Shown here: in pieces, positions 25,701 to 37,900 of the stretch
Layout: the number at the start of each line of letters is the position of its first letter
Numbering within the stretch: the stretch's first letter is position 1
Source of the DNA: Opisthocomus hoazin
Taxonomy: Eukaryota > Chordata > Aves > Opisthocomiformes > Opisthocomidae
Length of the DNA: 64,000 bases
NCBI RefSeq assembly: GCF_030867145.1
Contig: NC_134441.1
Span: 5,644,992-5,708,991, forward strand
Direction of reading: 5' to 3'
Notes under the pieces: model-generated
What the model was told of the DNA's origin: nothing
What the model saw: only the letters and a program-made list of their open reading frames with translations
Databases searched by the model: none
Made by a program: the position numbers and the translations under genes

Positions 25701-27580
25701 GGATTACACAGGTTTACTACACAGGGGAAAGGGGGGGGTAAATATTTACTCTACAAAGCAAACAAATAGAAACCTGTCAAAACCATTTTGCTGAGCAGAA
25801 ATAGCCCTTTATCTTTCGATCTTGTCTCCTCAGCTCATCAGCCAGGCGAGGCAGCCTGCTCTCCACCCCAGCACACCGATGGGCAGTTGCACCTTCTTGA
25901 TTTTTCCCTGACAGTAAAAAAAAAAAAAACCACAAGGAAAAGAGAAAGGGCAGAATAGGTCAGAAAAGGAAAGTCCTTTTTCCTTTGGGGTGGGCCAAGG
26001 GCTGCAGCATCGTGCTGCTGTTTCCCTTTGTGGCCAGCCTTGACTCCCCAGGTAGGGGTTTGCTGCTGAATTAATTATCATAAATATTCCATTATTGTTA
26101 TTTGCCAGCCCAGGAGTGGCTGGGACAGGACTGCTGGCTGGCTGCATCCCAACAGAAGTTCATCTTTAGGATTTTAAATGCTTCTCTTAATTGCTGCACT
26201 GGGAACGCACTGAAATCAGTTCATCCTGTATCACTGGAAGGTGAATACCCTGGGGAGCAGCACCTATTCCAAACCTGTCATACTCTAAACAAAACTGACA
26301 AGAAATCAACTGTGCTCCACCCCTTTGTCAAAATTACATGAGGATGCTCCCAAAACAATCCTTCAGACCCAGCTCCAGGTTTTTAAGGCTGGAGATCTAC
26401 ACCAAGGAGTTCCAGACTCTTCTTTTTAAATGAGAGCTGCACAGTGCTCGGTAAGCTGAAGCATTATTTTAAAATAACCTGGGTTTCATGCTAGATTTCA
26501 CGAAAGGACCAAGCAGTTCTGCCAGGCTTACTAGAGCCAATAAGGAGGAAAAAGGGCTGCGAGAACCCTGGATCCTCCTGACAATGTTGGAAAGATTCAA
26601 ATTTAGAAGTGAGGTATGGTAGACTTTGGACCAAACTGTGCCCCAAAAACCCCCCAACCCCACAAAAAGAGATGAGGAACCCCTTCTGCTATGCACATGC
26701 CCAAGCATTAGCAAAGCCCATGGCACCCTGTGCCCCGCAGCACAGCCATCCCACCCCGCAGCGACACTGCTCGGCTCGCAGAGCCCCCGGCCTCCCGCAG
26801 CAGCAGCCACCTAGATGCCAAATCACAGAGGTGATTTATCCCTGGGACCAGAGCAAGGCTACCTGCATCAGACACGAAGCTGGAGACCAGAATCCCCGCA
26901 CAGAGCCACCTTGCAGCCAGAAACATTTTCCACCCCGAGCCGAAACAGTTGCTCTACGCTGGAGATCTCCTAATCAAAAGGCTGTGATTACTTCTGCCCC
27001 CAGTGCCGGGCAGAAACCGTACCAATAAATGTGTCTTTTCCTTTTTACTAAAGGGGATGGTAAGATCTAAAGCAGCTGAATATCTGCTGGGGTTTTCCCT
27101 TCAAATCAGCCAGCAAATATTACTGAAACCTCAGCAAACAAGCAGCTGCCCCAGGGCCTTCACCCCATGCCCTTTCTTCCAGGTGGGAAGAAATTCCAGT
27201 TTGGGAATTTGCTGCTGAACAAGGCCACCGTCTGTGGGTTTGCTCTGCAAATCTCTGAAGTCAATTCATTGCCAGGAGGACCGCGTTCCAAAACCCTTCA
27301 GCGGCTCCTAGAGGAGCGCAAGCCCATAGTACAGATGTCTGCTCCTACCAGAGTGCAAAACCCCTCCCAGCAGCATTTTCCTCCTCCAGTGTGATGACGA
27401 AGAGCTTCATCTGACTCAGATGGTGAGGTGCTGAGCCTGCCAAGTGTTCAGGCAACACTAGAAGGCACCATTCCTCCAGGGATCGGCCTGCCCGGCTGCC
27501 ACCCGCCTGCTCCTCAGCCTGAGCTGGAGCTCGATACCCCACCACACCGCTAAGGAAAGCCACAAGCATGAGCCTGGAAG
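22796..27580. other. Intergenic DNA between NKX3-1 and SLC25A37, part 2
   Basis: No gene is seen. The stretch 23,640-23,930 is unusual: unique and AT-rich, with AAGATAAACA (overlapping GATA and forkhead words), AGATAG, TGTGGC (RUNX-like), ACAATATT and TAATAATCAC. It resembles an enhancer by composition only. The rest is unremarkable, with scattered short open frames. Confidence 0.4.
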
Positions 27581-30511
27581 GACAAAAATCAGAATATTTT
27601 ATTTCCTTGAGCTCCAGTGATACAACTGTAGCAGCATTTCACAACTGAACTCCTGCATTGTTAAATACACATTTAAGGAAACACATTAAACTCCAAGGCA
27701 GGCAAAAAAAAAAAAACAAAACTGCGGACAAAGTTACTCATCCTCCCCCTTAAATAAAATGTGCGTTTGTTGCAGACAAAGCAGCAGTACATGTTTCACA
27801 TACCAGGTTAAAATAAGACTTCAGACTCGCAGCAAAACTTTCGAATGCAAACCTAGAAGAGGCGAGGAGGGGCTTTGGTGCAGGGGCTTTCACCAGGGGA
27901 TCCAGCATTACGTACAGCAGGCAACAGCGAAAACGTGTAAGAGACTGCTGCAGTCATTTGACCAACTGGGCACGCTCCCAGCTGCAGAATGGGAAGTCTG
28001 GTTTTATCGGATACCCAGTGTAATCCATAAAGAGCTCTACAAACGTACAAGTGCTCCTCACCATCTGCTCAAGGCAGAGCAAGTTCCCAAGAAAACCTGG
28101 TTGATACTTCTTTATGTGCTCAAAACTCAGGACATGCTCGCATTTTTCTGGCCAGTGCCCGAAATGGGGTGCTACATCCCCCTCCAAGGACGCTGCTCAG
28201 CTGGCCAAATTCACAACCACCCTCCCAAACACTCCATTGCCCCAGGCTCTGTTCCCTGGGCAAGTCCATCCTTCCCATCCCAGCTACTCACAGGTTACTC
28301 CAAACAGGAGATGAATTTCTCCTGGAATAGCCAAAGTGAGGTCAGAAATATTCAAGCTAAGCAGCCAGAGGAAGAGGATGATGCACTGGGACTGCTTGCC
28401 CAGTATGACTCCCAGCTACTGCAGTCACACTGAAAGCTGTCACCTTCCACGTTATGCTACGGTTTGCCTCTTTCATATTAAAGTGACCCAAAATTTTCAT
28501 CTAAGTGTTGATGCCCATCTCTGATGGAAATATTTTGTGCAGTTCTGGTTCCTGTCAGTGACTCTCCAGTTGCTAAAGTCAATAGAAAAAGACATCCAAG
28601 GCTAACAGACAGCTCAAAGACCTCCAGCCTTGAGGATCTCCATGTGTGGAGAGACCTCAGGGCTTTCTTCAGCCACACCACCAAGACCAGCAACCTCAAA
28701 CTTACAATTTTTACATTTTAAGACACAGGGTGCATTTGACACAGTGACTCATTCAGTTTAAGTGACAAAAAGGCACCAAGAAGCTCATTTCACCATTATC
28801 CATGGTACAAGGTTACTCTACACAAGGCACAGGCAGCACCGCCCACAGAGGTGCTCTTTGATTTACCTTCTCCAAATAACGGAGGCAAAAGGATCAGCTC
28901 TGCTTAGTGTCATCCTACGCAACGCACCGGGCTGACGGGACACCTCCAGGGACACGGGACAGCCCCAAAGCTGCCCATCGCATCGCCGCTGCCCCCCAGC
29001 GCCCTCAGAAAGGGGACGGTGCCAGCTCAAGACATCAGCTGCTGGCACGGCAACCTCCAGGGATGGAGATTTGCCAGTTGGTGCCCTGTAACTTATATTT
29101 ACACATCCAGGCCCCTAAAACCCCTCATTAGCTACTGACTGCCCAAGCAACCGGCTAAGGGATGCATTTGAGTTTGGAAGAGCCTTTCCCAGGAGGAGCA
29201 GGGCACACAGCAAGGCTGCGACCCTTCCCGAGCAGGCACAGCTTTGCTGGCACCGCAAAGCTCAGCATCCCGCAGCAGCAAAACCAAACCCGCAGCACGA
29301 GGAACCTCTCTGGGTTGATTTTTTTTTTTTTTTCCTCCTCCCCAGAGATGAGCAGCAGCTTCTTGTCAAACACGGGCTGGGAGGTGGCTTCGGTTCTGCA
29401 GGCAGGACTTCTCCAAGGCTTTCGCTGCCTGCCGCTGGTTTGGGGCTGCCGGGACACGACCCTTGCGACTTGGTGGCCAAACTGTAAACAGAAGCTCCAG
29501 TTCCCCCCCGGGGAGCAGAGCAGCTCCGAGCACCCCGCCAGCTATCGAGATGCACACGGTCGCTCCTGCAAGCAGCATTGGGGCCTTAGTGGAAAAGAAG
29601 TATGAATAAATTAAGGGAGGATGAAGGCTGTTCAGCTATCACACACCATAAAAATGTACCTTTAAAAAAGGTGTTTGCAAAAAAAATACCATTTTTTAAA
29701 ATCTACTTTTTTTTTTTAAGAGTCTTCTTGTAAAAAAAATGGAACTGCTGGTTTCCCCCTCTGACCTACAAAGTGACCAGGTATTTTGGGGTGGCCTTCC
29801 TTGGTGTCCTACGGCTTCCCAAAGTGGTCTCCCCATTCCTCCTCCCCACCTCGTCCCAGCAAGTCTCAACGGGCTACCAAGTACCTTGACACCCACATGA
29901 GAATCCGGGCCACTGTTTGGGGGCTAAATGCTGTATAATTAAAGCCAATCTGGCTATAAAAATAAATGCTTTTGTGTCTTCCTTACACAGGATGGAAGAA
30001 TTCAGCCCTTTTTAAACAGCTCAGCATCTAGCTGTAATAGTATTTTAAAAACAACTCAAATGTCTATATAGAAAAATAAAGGATAAACATTATCCATCTA
30101 TTTTATATTCATATAAAAAGTAAGTTCTGTGACAGGATATTTTGCTTCTTCGCTGTAAAAAATAACAGCCTAGGCTGTATAACCTAAGCCTTCTGTTGAG
30201 GAGTAAACGACATCTTCAAACTTATTCAGAGAAAAATATCAGTTAGCAATTTCACTTCTCCAAAATAAAGTTATTAAATATATATATTATTATAAGTCTT
30301 TATAAACTATTCCATTGTTTAAGCAAGGAGGGGAACATGTAACTGAGGACCACTTTAATCTTCCCTGGGGAGAGAGAAGTGGATGTCAGCTGTGAATCCA
30401 CCAGAAACCCGGCACGTTCCTCAGCAGAGACCCCGAGCTGGCCGGCTTGCAGGCACACACAGACACGCACAGAGGGGACATGAAGGCTTGTATTCACTCT
30501 CAGTAAGTCCT
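27581..30511 (-). other. SLC25A37: Probable SLC25A37 3' UTR with poly(A) signal
   Basis: Downstream of the SLC25A37 stop on the - strand, the first canonical AATAAA I find is at 27598-27603 (TTTATT on the + strand), about 2.9 kb away. A closer ATTAAA variant lies at 30354-30359. A roughly 3-kb 3' UTR agrees with the long 3' UTR of mammalian SLC25A37. The interval is AT-rich near the stop and contains no credible reading frame. It may also hold post-transcriptional control elements, but none can be named. Confidence 0.45.
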
Positions 30512-31032
30512 TCAGAAGGATGTTCTTTTTTCCAGCTTGTGCTTTGTGAGAAAGTACTTGAAGAATTCATACACCGACCAGGCGATGGCTGTTGAAGGCA
30601 TCTGGTAAATGACGCGTGCCTGCACCCCTCTGAAATACCCTGAAATGCCCCCCAGCTGATAGACAGTCTTGAAGGCGTTCACCATGCCCGAGAGATGTCC
30701 GCTGATGTTCACAGAGCTCAAGGCCATGTTCTCCTGGGTGTTGAGCAGGGTCTTGCAGACGTCCAGAGGAGTGGTGGCAGCGGCAGCCACAGCCCCTGCG
30801 ATGGCACCGGAGACGATGTGGGACCGAGGGTTATACTCCCGGTGCGGGTTGATCTGCTCCTGCATGAATTCGTAGGTGATGAAGTGAATGGCCTGGAAGG
30901 GGACATTCATGGTGAGCTGGGTGGTGTAGCTGCGGTAGAAGGCACCAAACCCCTCCGTCTTGTGCACTGTCCTTACGCACGCCAGGACGGACTTGTAGGG
31001 GGAGTTGAACATCTGCATCCGCTGCTTCACCA
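30512..31032 (-). CDS. SLC25A37: Mitoferrin-1, exon 4 (carrier repeats 2-3 and C-terminus)
   Basis: The last coding exon completes the second mitochondrial carrier repeat and contains the third. Using the 308-residue numbering, it begins at residue 137 in the signature PAEVVK (133-138). It contains [20 protein letters not shown] (about 166-185), highly conserved in mitoferrins, then the third carrier signature PLDVCK (224-229) and [20 protein letters not shown]. It ends KLEKRTSF before TGA at 30512-30514. The acceptor is CCGGACCAG just upstream of 31032. The phase matches exon 3: its final G plus TG gives Val. No lesion is seen. Confidence 0.97.
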
Positions 31033-32207
31033 CTGGTCCGGGAGACGGCCACGGTGGGAGAAGGCAGGGCAGACAGCAGCAGGCAGGACAGACACCGGGA
31101 GATGAAGACTGATTAGCTAAGGCACATCCCTCCTGATCATCACAACATCCAGACCGAACCCTGCTCCAAGTCCCAACCACCCAGACCCAACCTCTCCCTC
31201 CAAGTCCAAGCTGCTACGACATAAACCAGACCTTTCTGTAGTGAGGAGCTCCTCATCGACAGGCTTTCACCAAAAGGCTGCATACTCCTCTGCTTCCCCC
31301 AACCCCAAAACACTCAAATGGCCCCCCCAAAACACAAGTGAGGGAAGCAGGTCAGAGCTCATCCCCAGTTCAACAGATCTCCACTTCCACAGGCTAATGC
31401 AATCCTCTCCTCAAGCTTAATTAAAGAACTTTCACTTCTAGCTGGAAAGGCATTAAGACAGACTGATAAGGACCCTCAGATGCGTCCGTGAGGATGCAGA
31501 GCTGCTGTGCAGAAACACTGACAGGGCAGAATGGTGACTAGAAACCTGTACGTCACCTGGAAGCGTAACAGACCTCACCTACGGTCCCAAGTCTCGAAAT
31601 GAAACAACTTCCATCGACTTAAAAGGCCAATTAATTTAATTCCCTTAATCAGGATATGATTAAAAGGATTTGAAGCACCAGTGACATTTTTTCCTTCGGA
31701 AAAACCTGACTTTGGGCCAGCTCAGAAGTACCACACATTAAGGCTGAATAGCTGGCAGTCCAGCTAGTTGTCTTCATTTCAGCTGCGTTTCACTGTCAGG
31801 CCTCCCCATGCCAGACTCGACCTACCCAGGAGGGCCACGCAACGGTCCCACCACCTGCTGTACTTGTCTAACAACACGACTAACCTCAGTTTTGCCTGGT
31901 TAGCCCACAGCTTCAGAAATCACACAACCAATTTAGTAAAGATGCACCAGCAGAGTAGTAACAGCGTGGTGTTAGCAAAGGTGACGCCAGTATTCCTGGA
32001 AAGTCACAATATGCCACGCAGACGCTGCGCAACCCCTTGGCAAGCAAAGGAAAACAGCCAGGCAGAATTCATTCCTTTCCACTGGCCTGTCTGAGCTCGT
32101 TAAAAGCTGGGCAGAGTCACTAAAGCAAGGGCTTAAGCTGCCGAGATGGCGCAGGGCGTGCTCGGTCCTAACGAGGTGCAGCACTTCCCACCAGCGCAGG
32201 GCATTAC
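31033..32207 (-). other. SLC25A37: SLC25A37 intron 3
   Basis: The 1175-base intron starts GTAATG (read on the - strand, from 32207) and ends CCGGACCAG at 31033. Nothing else is recognised inside. Confidence 0.85.
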
Positions 32208-32264
32208 CTTCAGCGGGATTCATCACTGCGTCGTGGAGCAGCGTGGCCACGCTCCCAGCTATAC
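32208..32264 (-). CDS. SLC25A37: Mitoferrin-1, exon 3 (second carrier signature)
   Basis: This 57-base exon encodes IAGSVATLLHDAVMNPAE (residues 118-135) plus split codons at both ends. It forms the first helix of carrier repeat 2 and the start of its PAEVVK signature. The acceptor TCTTGCAG and donor GTAATG are both canonical. Phases on each side (G|GT and G|TG) join exons 2 and 4 exactly. The sequence is nearly identical to mammalian mitoferrin-1. Confidence 0.96.
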
Positions 32265-33787
32265 CTGCAAGACACAAAGGCATCCTTCAAAAACATAAAA
32301 TTATGAAACCCGGGGGCTTGGGCGGGCACTGCCGTCGAGCAGCCAGGTACCGCTGCCCAGGGAGCTGAGCCCAGCTCCGCAGCCAGTCCAAGGAAGCACC
32401 CAGCAACACAGCTCGTTCCCAGGGGAGAAAAACTCATCCGGAGCAGCTTGACAGAAACCTGGATCTGCTCACGGGGTCACAGCCGTCGCCTTCGCTGTCC
32501 CCTACAGCTTTGCCTACGCAAGACACCGCTGGCTTCGCTCAGCCTGCGCTGGACTGAGAAATGAGCAATGGTTAGACCTGGCTCAGGGGATCCATAATTA
32601 GGCATTTTCATCTGTTTACTCAGTCTAGTTTTAAACACTAATTGCACGGATTCTGCAAACATCCAGCCAGCCATTAATGATTCCGCAGCTGGCGCTCGGA
32701 TGGGCCTCTCGAGCCACACCTTCCCCTTTGATGTAGGTTTCCATCTCCAACTCTCTCTTGCCCAAATGTCTTTCGGTCATTTCTCACTACGGCAGCGCTC
32801 CAGTTCTCCCGCTGGTACCGAAAGCCTGTAGCTACTTGAAAGGCAAACAGAGGAAACCCATTGCTAGCAAAGAGCATCAAGCCAGAAAGATATTCTATAG
32901 CCTTAACTGAGCTGGTTGAGTCAAGTGAGTGCCATGGCAGATTCCTACCATTACATCACGCCAAGGACCAGGCAGAAGCCCATCTGCACCAGCCCTTTCG
33001 TAACCCCTGGCTCCTCAGTTACGAGGGTTTCTGCTGTTACAGCGATATTGCTGAACCTAAAAGCCTTCCTGGTAGAAGCAAAATTTAACAAAGCGTGCCA
33101 GCACGCAGAGGATGCAGCGCACTTTACCACACTGGAGCTCCAAGGGAGACGCGTGGAACAGCCTGCCCTGCAAACCCCGACAGGTTTAGATGATGCCTTC
33201 AAACAAAGCCAGCAGCAGCAGCCTGCGACTGCAGCCAGACACCTCTTGTACAATGCATTGATTACTCGTGCTAGAATAATTTGAGATTAAAGATGACCGG
33301 TAGGCGGGTACAGAAGCAGCTTCCCCACCTTCCCCCAGGGAACGGAAGAGCCCACTCGGAGCAGAAAGGTACTTCAGGAAAATTTGCTTCAGAGCCCCTC
33401 TGCACGGCATGTTACAGCACTGACACATCGGCTAGATGCTACTGCTGCAAAGACCCCCAAGACCAGCTCAACACCCTCCGGAAGAGACATCTACCAAGTG
33501 GTCAGCAGTCCTACGACAGGGCACAGGTCCCAGCGAAGCACGGGCACCCAAGCACCCAACCAGAGGGCAGGTGCCACACTCGCCCACCTGCCCTGCCCCT
33601 CCAGCACTCCCACGGCGGGTGCTGAGACCCGCAAGCCCGGGGTTACATCTGCATCTTGCAGGCTGCCTACAGCAGATCTTCCCGGAGCAGAGCACAGCGA
33701 AGGACGCCAGGCTAAGCGCGTGAAGCAAGCAAGGGACAGGCTGTCAGCTGCAAGCTTTTTTTTTTGTGCAAAAGAACCCAAAAATAC
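32265..33787 (-). other. SLC25A37: SLC25A37 intron 2
   Basis: The 1523-base intron begins GTATTT and ends GTGTCTTGCAG on the - strand. It contains no recognised repeat or alternative exon. Confidence 0.85.
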
Positions 33788-34016
33788 CATTGGCCAAGTG
33801 GCTGTTTCCTCCGTGCTGGATAGTGTCACTTAGAGACTTCTTCATTTTTTCATAGCAGGCAAAGTACATGGCGTGGGCAGGGCCAGCTCCCAGCATGGTG
33901 ACATTAATCCCACGTAAAGGCCTCCAGAAGCCCTCTGTCAGGACAATCTTCTTCAGAGCTTCGTACACGCTCCTGTACTGGGCTTTGGGGTCCGGCTGCA
34001 AGCTCTGCATCCTGGT
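33788..34016 (-). CDS. SLC25A37: Mitoferrin-1, exon 2 (carrier repeat 1)
   Basis: The exon encodes residues 41-116 plus one base. It starts [20 protein letters not shown] directly after the first carrier signature PVDSVK of exon 1. It continues with [11 protein letters not shown] and [20 protein letters not shown] and ends GNSHLAN. These blocks are the diagnostic matrix-helix and second-helix segments of mitoferrin. The acceptor is CTGTTGCAG and the donor is GTATTT. The reading frame from exon 1 is phase 0. Confidence 0.97.
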
Positions 34017-34737
34017 CTGCAACAGAGCACACGAAGGGAGAGGCCTCAGTTACCGTCTTTAACGCAACAGGCACAAGCCACGGAGTTAAAGAGCTACAAG
34101 ACTTCCCAGATCATTAGAGAGGTCAATAATTTATTCCCTGGCTGCACCCACGCCGGGGCCAAGGCACTATTTATCCACGCTTCGCCTGCCAGACCACGCT
34201 CCCATTGCAACACCAGAACGTTACGAGGCTGCTTGGAGGGAAGCGTAACCTCTGCTCTTGTTTATGCGCGGAAAGCACAGGGAATTCAGCTCACGCAGTT
34301 GTTCAAAAGCCTCGGTGAAGAAATACAGTTAGGTCTTTAATTGCCTCTTGCTTACAACACTCCCGTCTCTGCCCCAGCTTGTTCCTCCTGCAGCTCCTCA
34401 GCTGCTTTGGACACTCGGTGTGCGAAGGCAGTCCACTCGATTGGGAAAAGTTTCCTCGAAGGGCAAGCTGAGAAAGCGGGGTACCCGCAGTAACACCCTC
34501 CCGCAGAGGGGACCATGTCCCCCAGCAGCCTGGGGAGCACCGAGCCGCCCTTCGCCCCGTCGTCCCTGCCAGCTCCCGGTGCCCTGCAGCCACCAGCCGC
34601 CCGAGCCAGGTGATTTCATCTGCATCTTTGTTCAACAGTCCTCAGCGGGCCTTTCTTCCACAGATTTCTGAAGGCAGCTAAGCGTCTGGCATCCAAAGCA
34701 TCCTATTAAACTTAACTACGCACTGGGGGAAAAAAAA

Positions 34738-34926
34738 TCATAGAATCATCACACCATTAAGGTTGGAAAAAGACCTCTAAGATCATCAAGTCCAACCGTC
34801 AACACATCACCACCATGCCTGCTAAACCATGTCCTGAAGTGCAGTATCTACACAGTTTTTGAACACCTCCAGGGATGGGGACTCCACCACCACCCTGGGC
34901 AGCCTGGTCCAATGCCTTTTGGTTTG
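34738..34926 (-). mobile_element. CR1 LINE 3' end inside SLC25A37 intron 1
   Basis: About 190 bases read as CR1 on the - strand. The 3' tail (tcatagaatcatc) is at the low-coordinate end, then 'aaggttggaaaaagacctct', 'agatcatcaagtccaacc', 'caccaccatgcctgctaaac' and 'ctccagggatggggactcc'. It is 5'-truncated near 34926. It lies in the same direction as the host gene. Confidence 0.88.
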
Positions 34927-37900
34927 TTTCAGGCTTGTGCAGGCTGAGGCCATCGCTCACCAGCGACGCTCAAAGCCCTCGCAATGACGATGCCAGCCCG
35001 CGATGGGTGGGCACAGACCCAGCCACCTCTCCCCAGCAATGGGAGAGACACTGAACCTCTGCAGCCATCGCAGCAAGTCCGAGCAAATCTAGAGCAGGGA
35101 GATGCAAAGGGCTCTGCTACTCCTGCTGAGGGGCCCGCAAGTCCTGCCGGTCTCCAGCACGGGTGATAGACCCCATCACACCAAAACCGGTCTGAAGGCA
35201 TACAGCCTTCGGTGCAGCCTCACGCCTCGAAACACCAACACAGCAGGCTCCTGGGAAAGGGCATGGCCACAGGAGATATTCAGCAACCTGCAACAGGCTC
35301 CGAATTAACGCTTTTTTTCAGGAGAAGCTTGACCACTGCAGTTCAGAGGTGGTTGGGGTTGGACAGGAAGGATGCCTTCCACCTCGGGAGCCGGGACACC
35401 CCATCTTCTAAGCTCCCCCCCTACTACGCAGACACCAGCACCGCCCTCGCAGGCAAAGCAACACGAACAGCTCCGTCCTCGGCAGCGGCTCAACAGCCCT
35501 TGAAAAAGCAAGAACTGCCCATGCCACCTCCACGCTTCCTCACCAGGACACAACCCTTCAAGCTGATCAGCTCACTTCAGTAATTAGCCAGGAGGCAATA
35601 CAACAGCTAAGCTTTCGGGCAAGATGAAGCCAATAAAAGTGGTTTAGGTTTGGACCTTCGATTCCCCAAACCACTCTAGTTACTGGAAACTGAAGAGCAC
35701 TTTCACACGCGCTTCCTGAGAGCAAGCAAGAGACCAGGCCTGAATTCAGGACTTTAACCCAGTATAACAACACCAAGCTATGAAAGCAGTGAATCAATAC
35801 ATGACACTAAGCCAAACCAATTATTGGGCTTATAGTAAACATTCTAAAAAAACGCACAAGAATTCCATTTGCAAAGTGACTCAGTCCAGCAGCTAGCTGA
35901 ATTTCAGACTGAAGCATCGGCCGGTGGTCATGACAAGGCATCACCCTGCAACAGGGAATTCGGCGGCCTCGAGCAAAGCTGCCTGTTTCAGAGCACAAAG
36001 TGCATTGTAACCTATGAACAGCGCCGGAACTAAACCTAAAGGCTCACAAAAATCCTCCTGTATATGCAGCAACAGCACTGAATCACCTTGGAATTTAAAA
36101 ACCGGTTTTAAATCCAGCTCTCGGCCCTCGCTGAGCGGGCACAAAGGTCTCGCAAGCTCTGCCCGGGTCTCCGCTCCTTGCCGTGCCACGGATGCTCGTC
36201 AGGAGGGGCTGGATTTCACGATGCCTCCGAGAAACTCCGGGCAGCCGCTCCGCCATCAGCGTGACTCAGCACGACCCACCGCTGCCGAGCTGGTCGCGTC
36301 CAGCTGGGGTTTTGGGTTGGGTTTTTTTTTTTTTCCCCCGCTCTGCTAGTTTTAACTTGAAGGCGTTGCTTCAGACTCCAGAACTGACCCCGGGGGATCT
36401 CGATCTCACCCCGGTCCATTGCCGGGATGCCTGCGAAGCAGCCGGTGTAATTTAAGCACGCAGCAGTGTCATCTCGTCAGAAAGGCAATCAGGGATAAGC
36501 GCTCCTGTAGAGCAAGGAGCTATCAGCCTGGCACGCGCAGGACCAAGGCACGTGGTGCTGTGTTCTTGGGAACTAACCCTGAGTATCTCCATGCTTACTG
36601 AGGATGCAGGCGCTTTCACATGAGAATGGATAAATATCCGTTTTTATTTTTCCACTGATCATCCGAGCCACTCTCGAGGGGTTCAAAAGCTCACACCATA
36701 CCCCAGAGCGGGCAGTAAGCATACGGCGTAGCCACCTAACCCACGCACGCTGCAGTTTGCATCACCACCAGCGCAGCCAGGTCCACCAGCTTCCACCTCT
36801 CATTAAAGCTGGGGACACAAACAGGACAAACAACTCCAGGAGTGACCACAACCAGGATCTCCCGTGCGGCTGCTGCAAGAGGCACAGAGCTGAAAACAGG
36901 TCCAGCTCTGGTCTGAGCAGGATAAGTTTATCGTGCTGTGAACAATGATGATTTGCTATGCGCTACGCAGTCCTTGCCCCCCCAGCTCCTGTCACTTATC
37001 TGAAGCCAGCAAGCTCCTCAAGGAGCCTCACCCTCTTCTTGTTAACCAGCCAAGAAATACTTCTCCACCTACTTGGACTAATCCTCCTTGCATAAGGCAA
37101 CAGAGTGCACTGACAACCGCAAGCATCCCGGCAGTCCTGGCTTCAGCTTGGGCACAAGCAGCGACACCAGGAGTCACAGCTCCATGTTCCTCAGGTTACC
37201 TGCTGCTCGGGGACCAGCACCGTCTGTCTGGATGCTCTTTGGTGGAGAGCACCCAGCCTTCCTGCTGCCAGAAGCACAGGGATACTCCAGGGTTGTTTTC
37301 TACCTAGAACTGTTTTACTAACAAGAGCCAGGTCTCTGGTTCAGCATATTCTCGCAAAGGGTCACTGATTTGACATGCCACTGTACAAACAAGCTCAGAT
37401 ATAATTTGCCTTTGTGGGATTTTTCCCCCACCCCCCCAAACATCGCATGCTTTCTCAAAGTTCAGCCTGCCCATTCATGTGACAGACAACCACCCCGGTC
37501 TCCCTGCAAGCCAACAAAAGACAGAGAGAACACAACATGCTTTTACCAGGAAATAAACAGCATTTCTTCGGCGATTGGGTCAGGTCCTGCTGGCCAGAGA
37601 AGGCTTTGCCATTGCACAGCCGATGCCACACGCAAGCCCTGAACACCCCATTTTTTTCCTAGGCTGTTTTTCAGCTAGAGCAGCTCCCCGGCCAAGCCAC
37701 ACACTCGGTGTGGTACCCACCCGTGCCTGACCAGGCCCCCGGGAGGGGAGCGGCGTGTCACTCGAACAGGTTAGCCGTGACTTTCCAGCGCCCCGACACT
37801 ATCAGCTGAAACAGGAGTAGCTGCTCCCCTGGACCTGTGTCGAGACGGGCGGATGCAGAACCTCCCGCTGCCAAACCCAACCCAAGGCAAGCATCCCTAA

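Noticed and set aside
27759-28433. A 224-codon + strand open frame
   Set aside because: There is no recognised domain or splice context, and it lies within the probable SLC25A37 3' UTR on the opposite strand.
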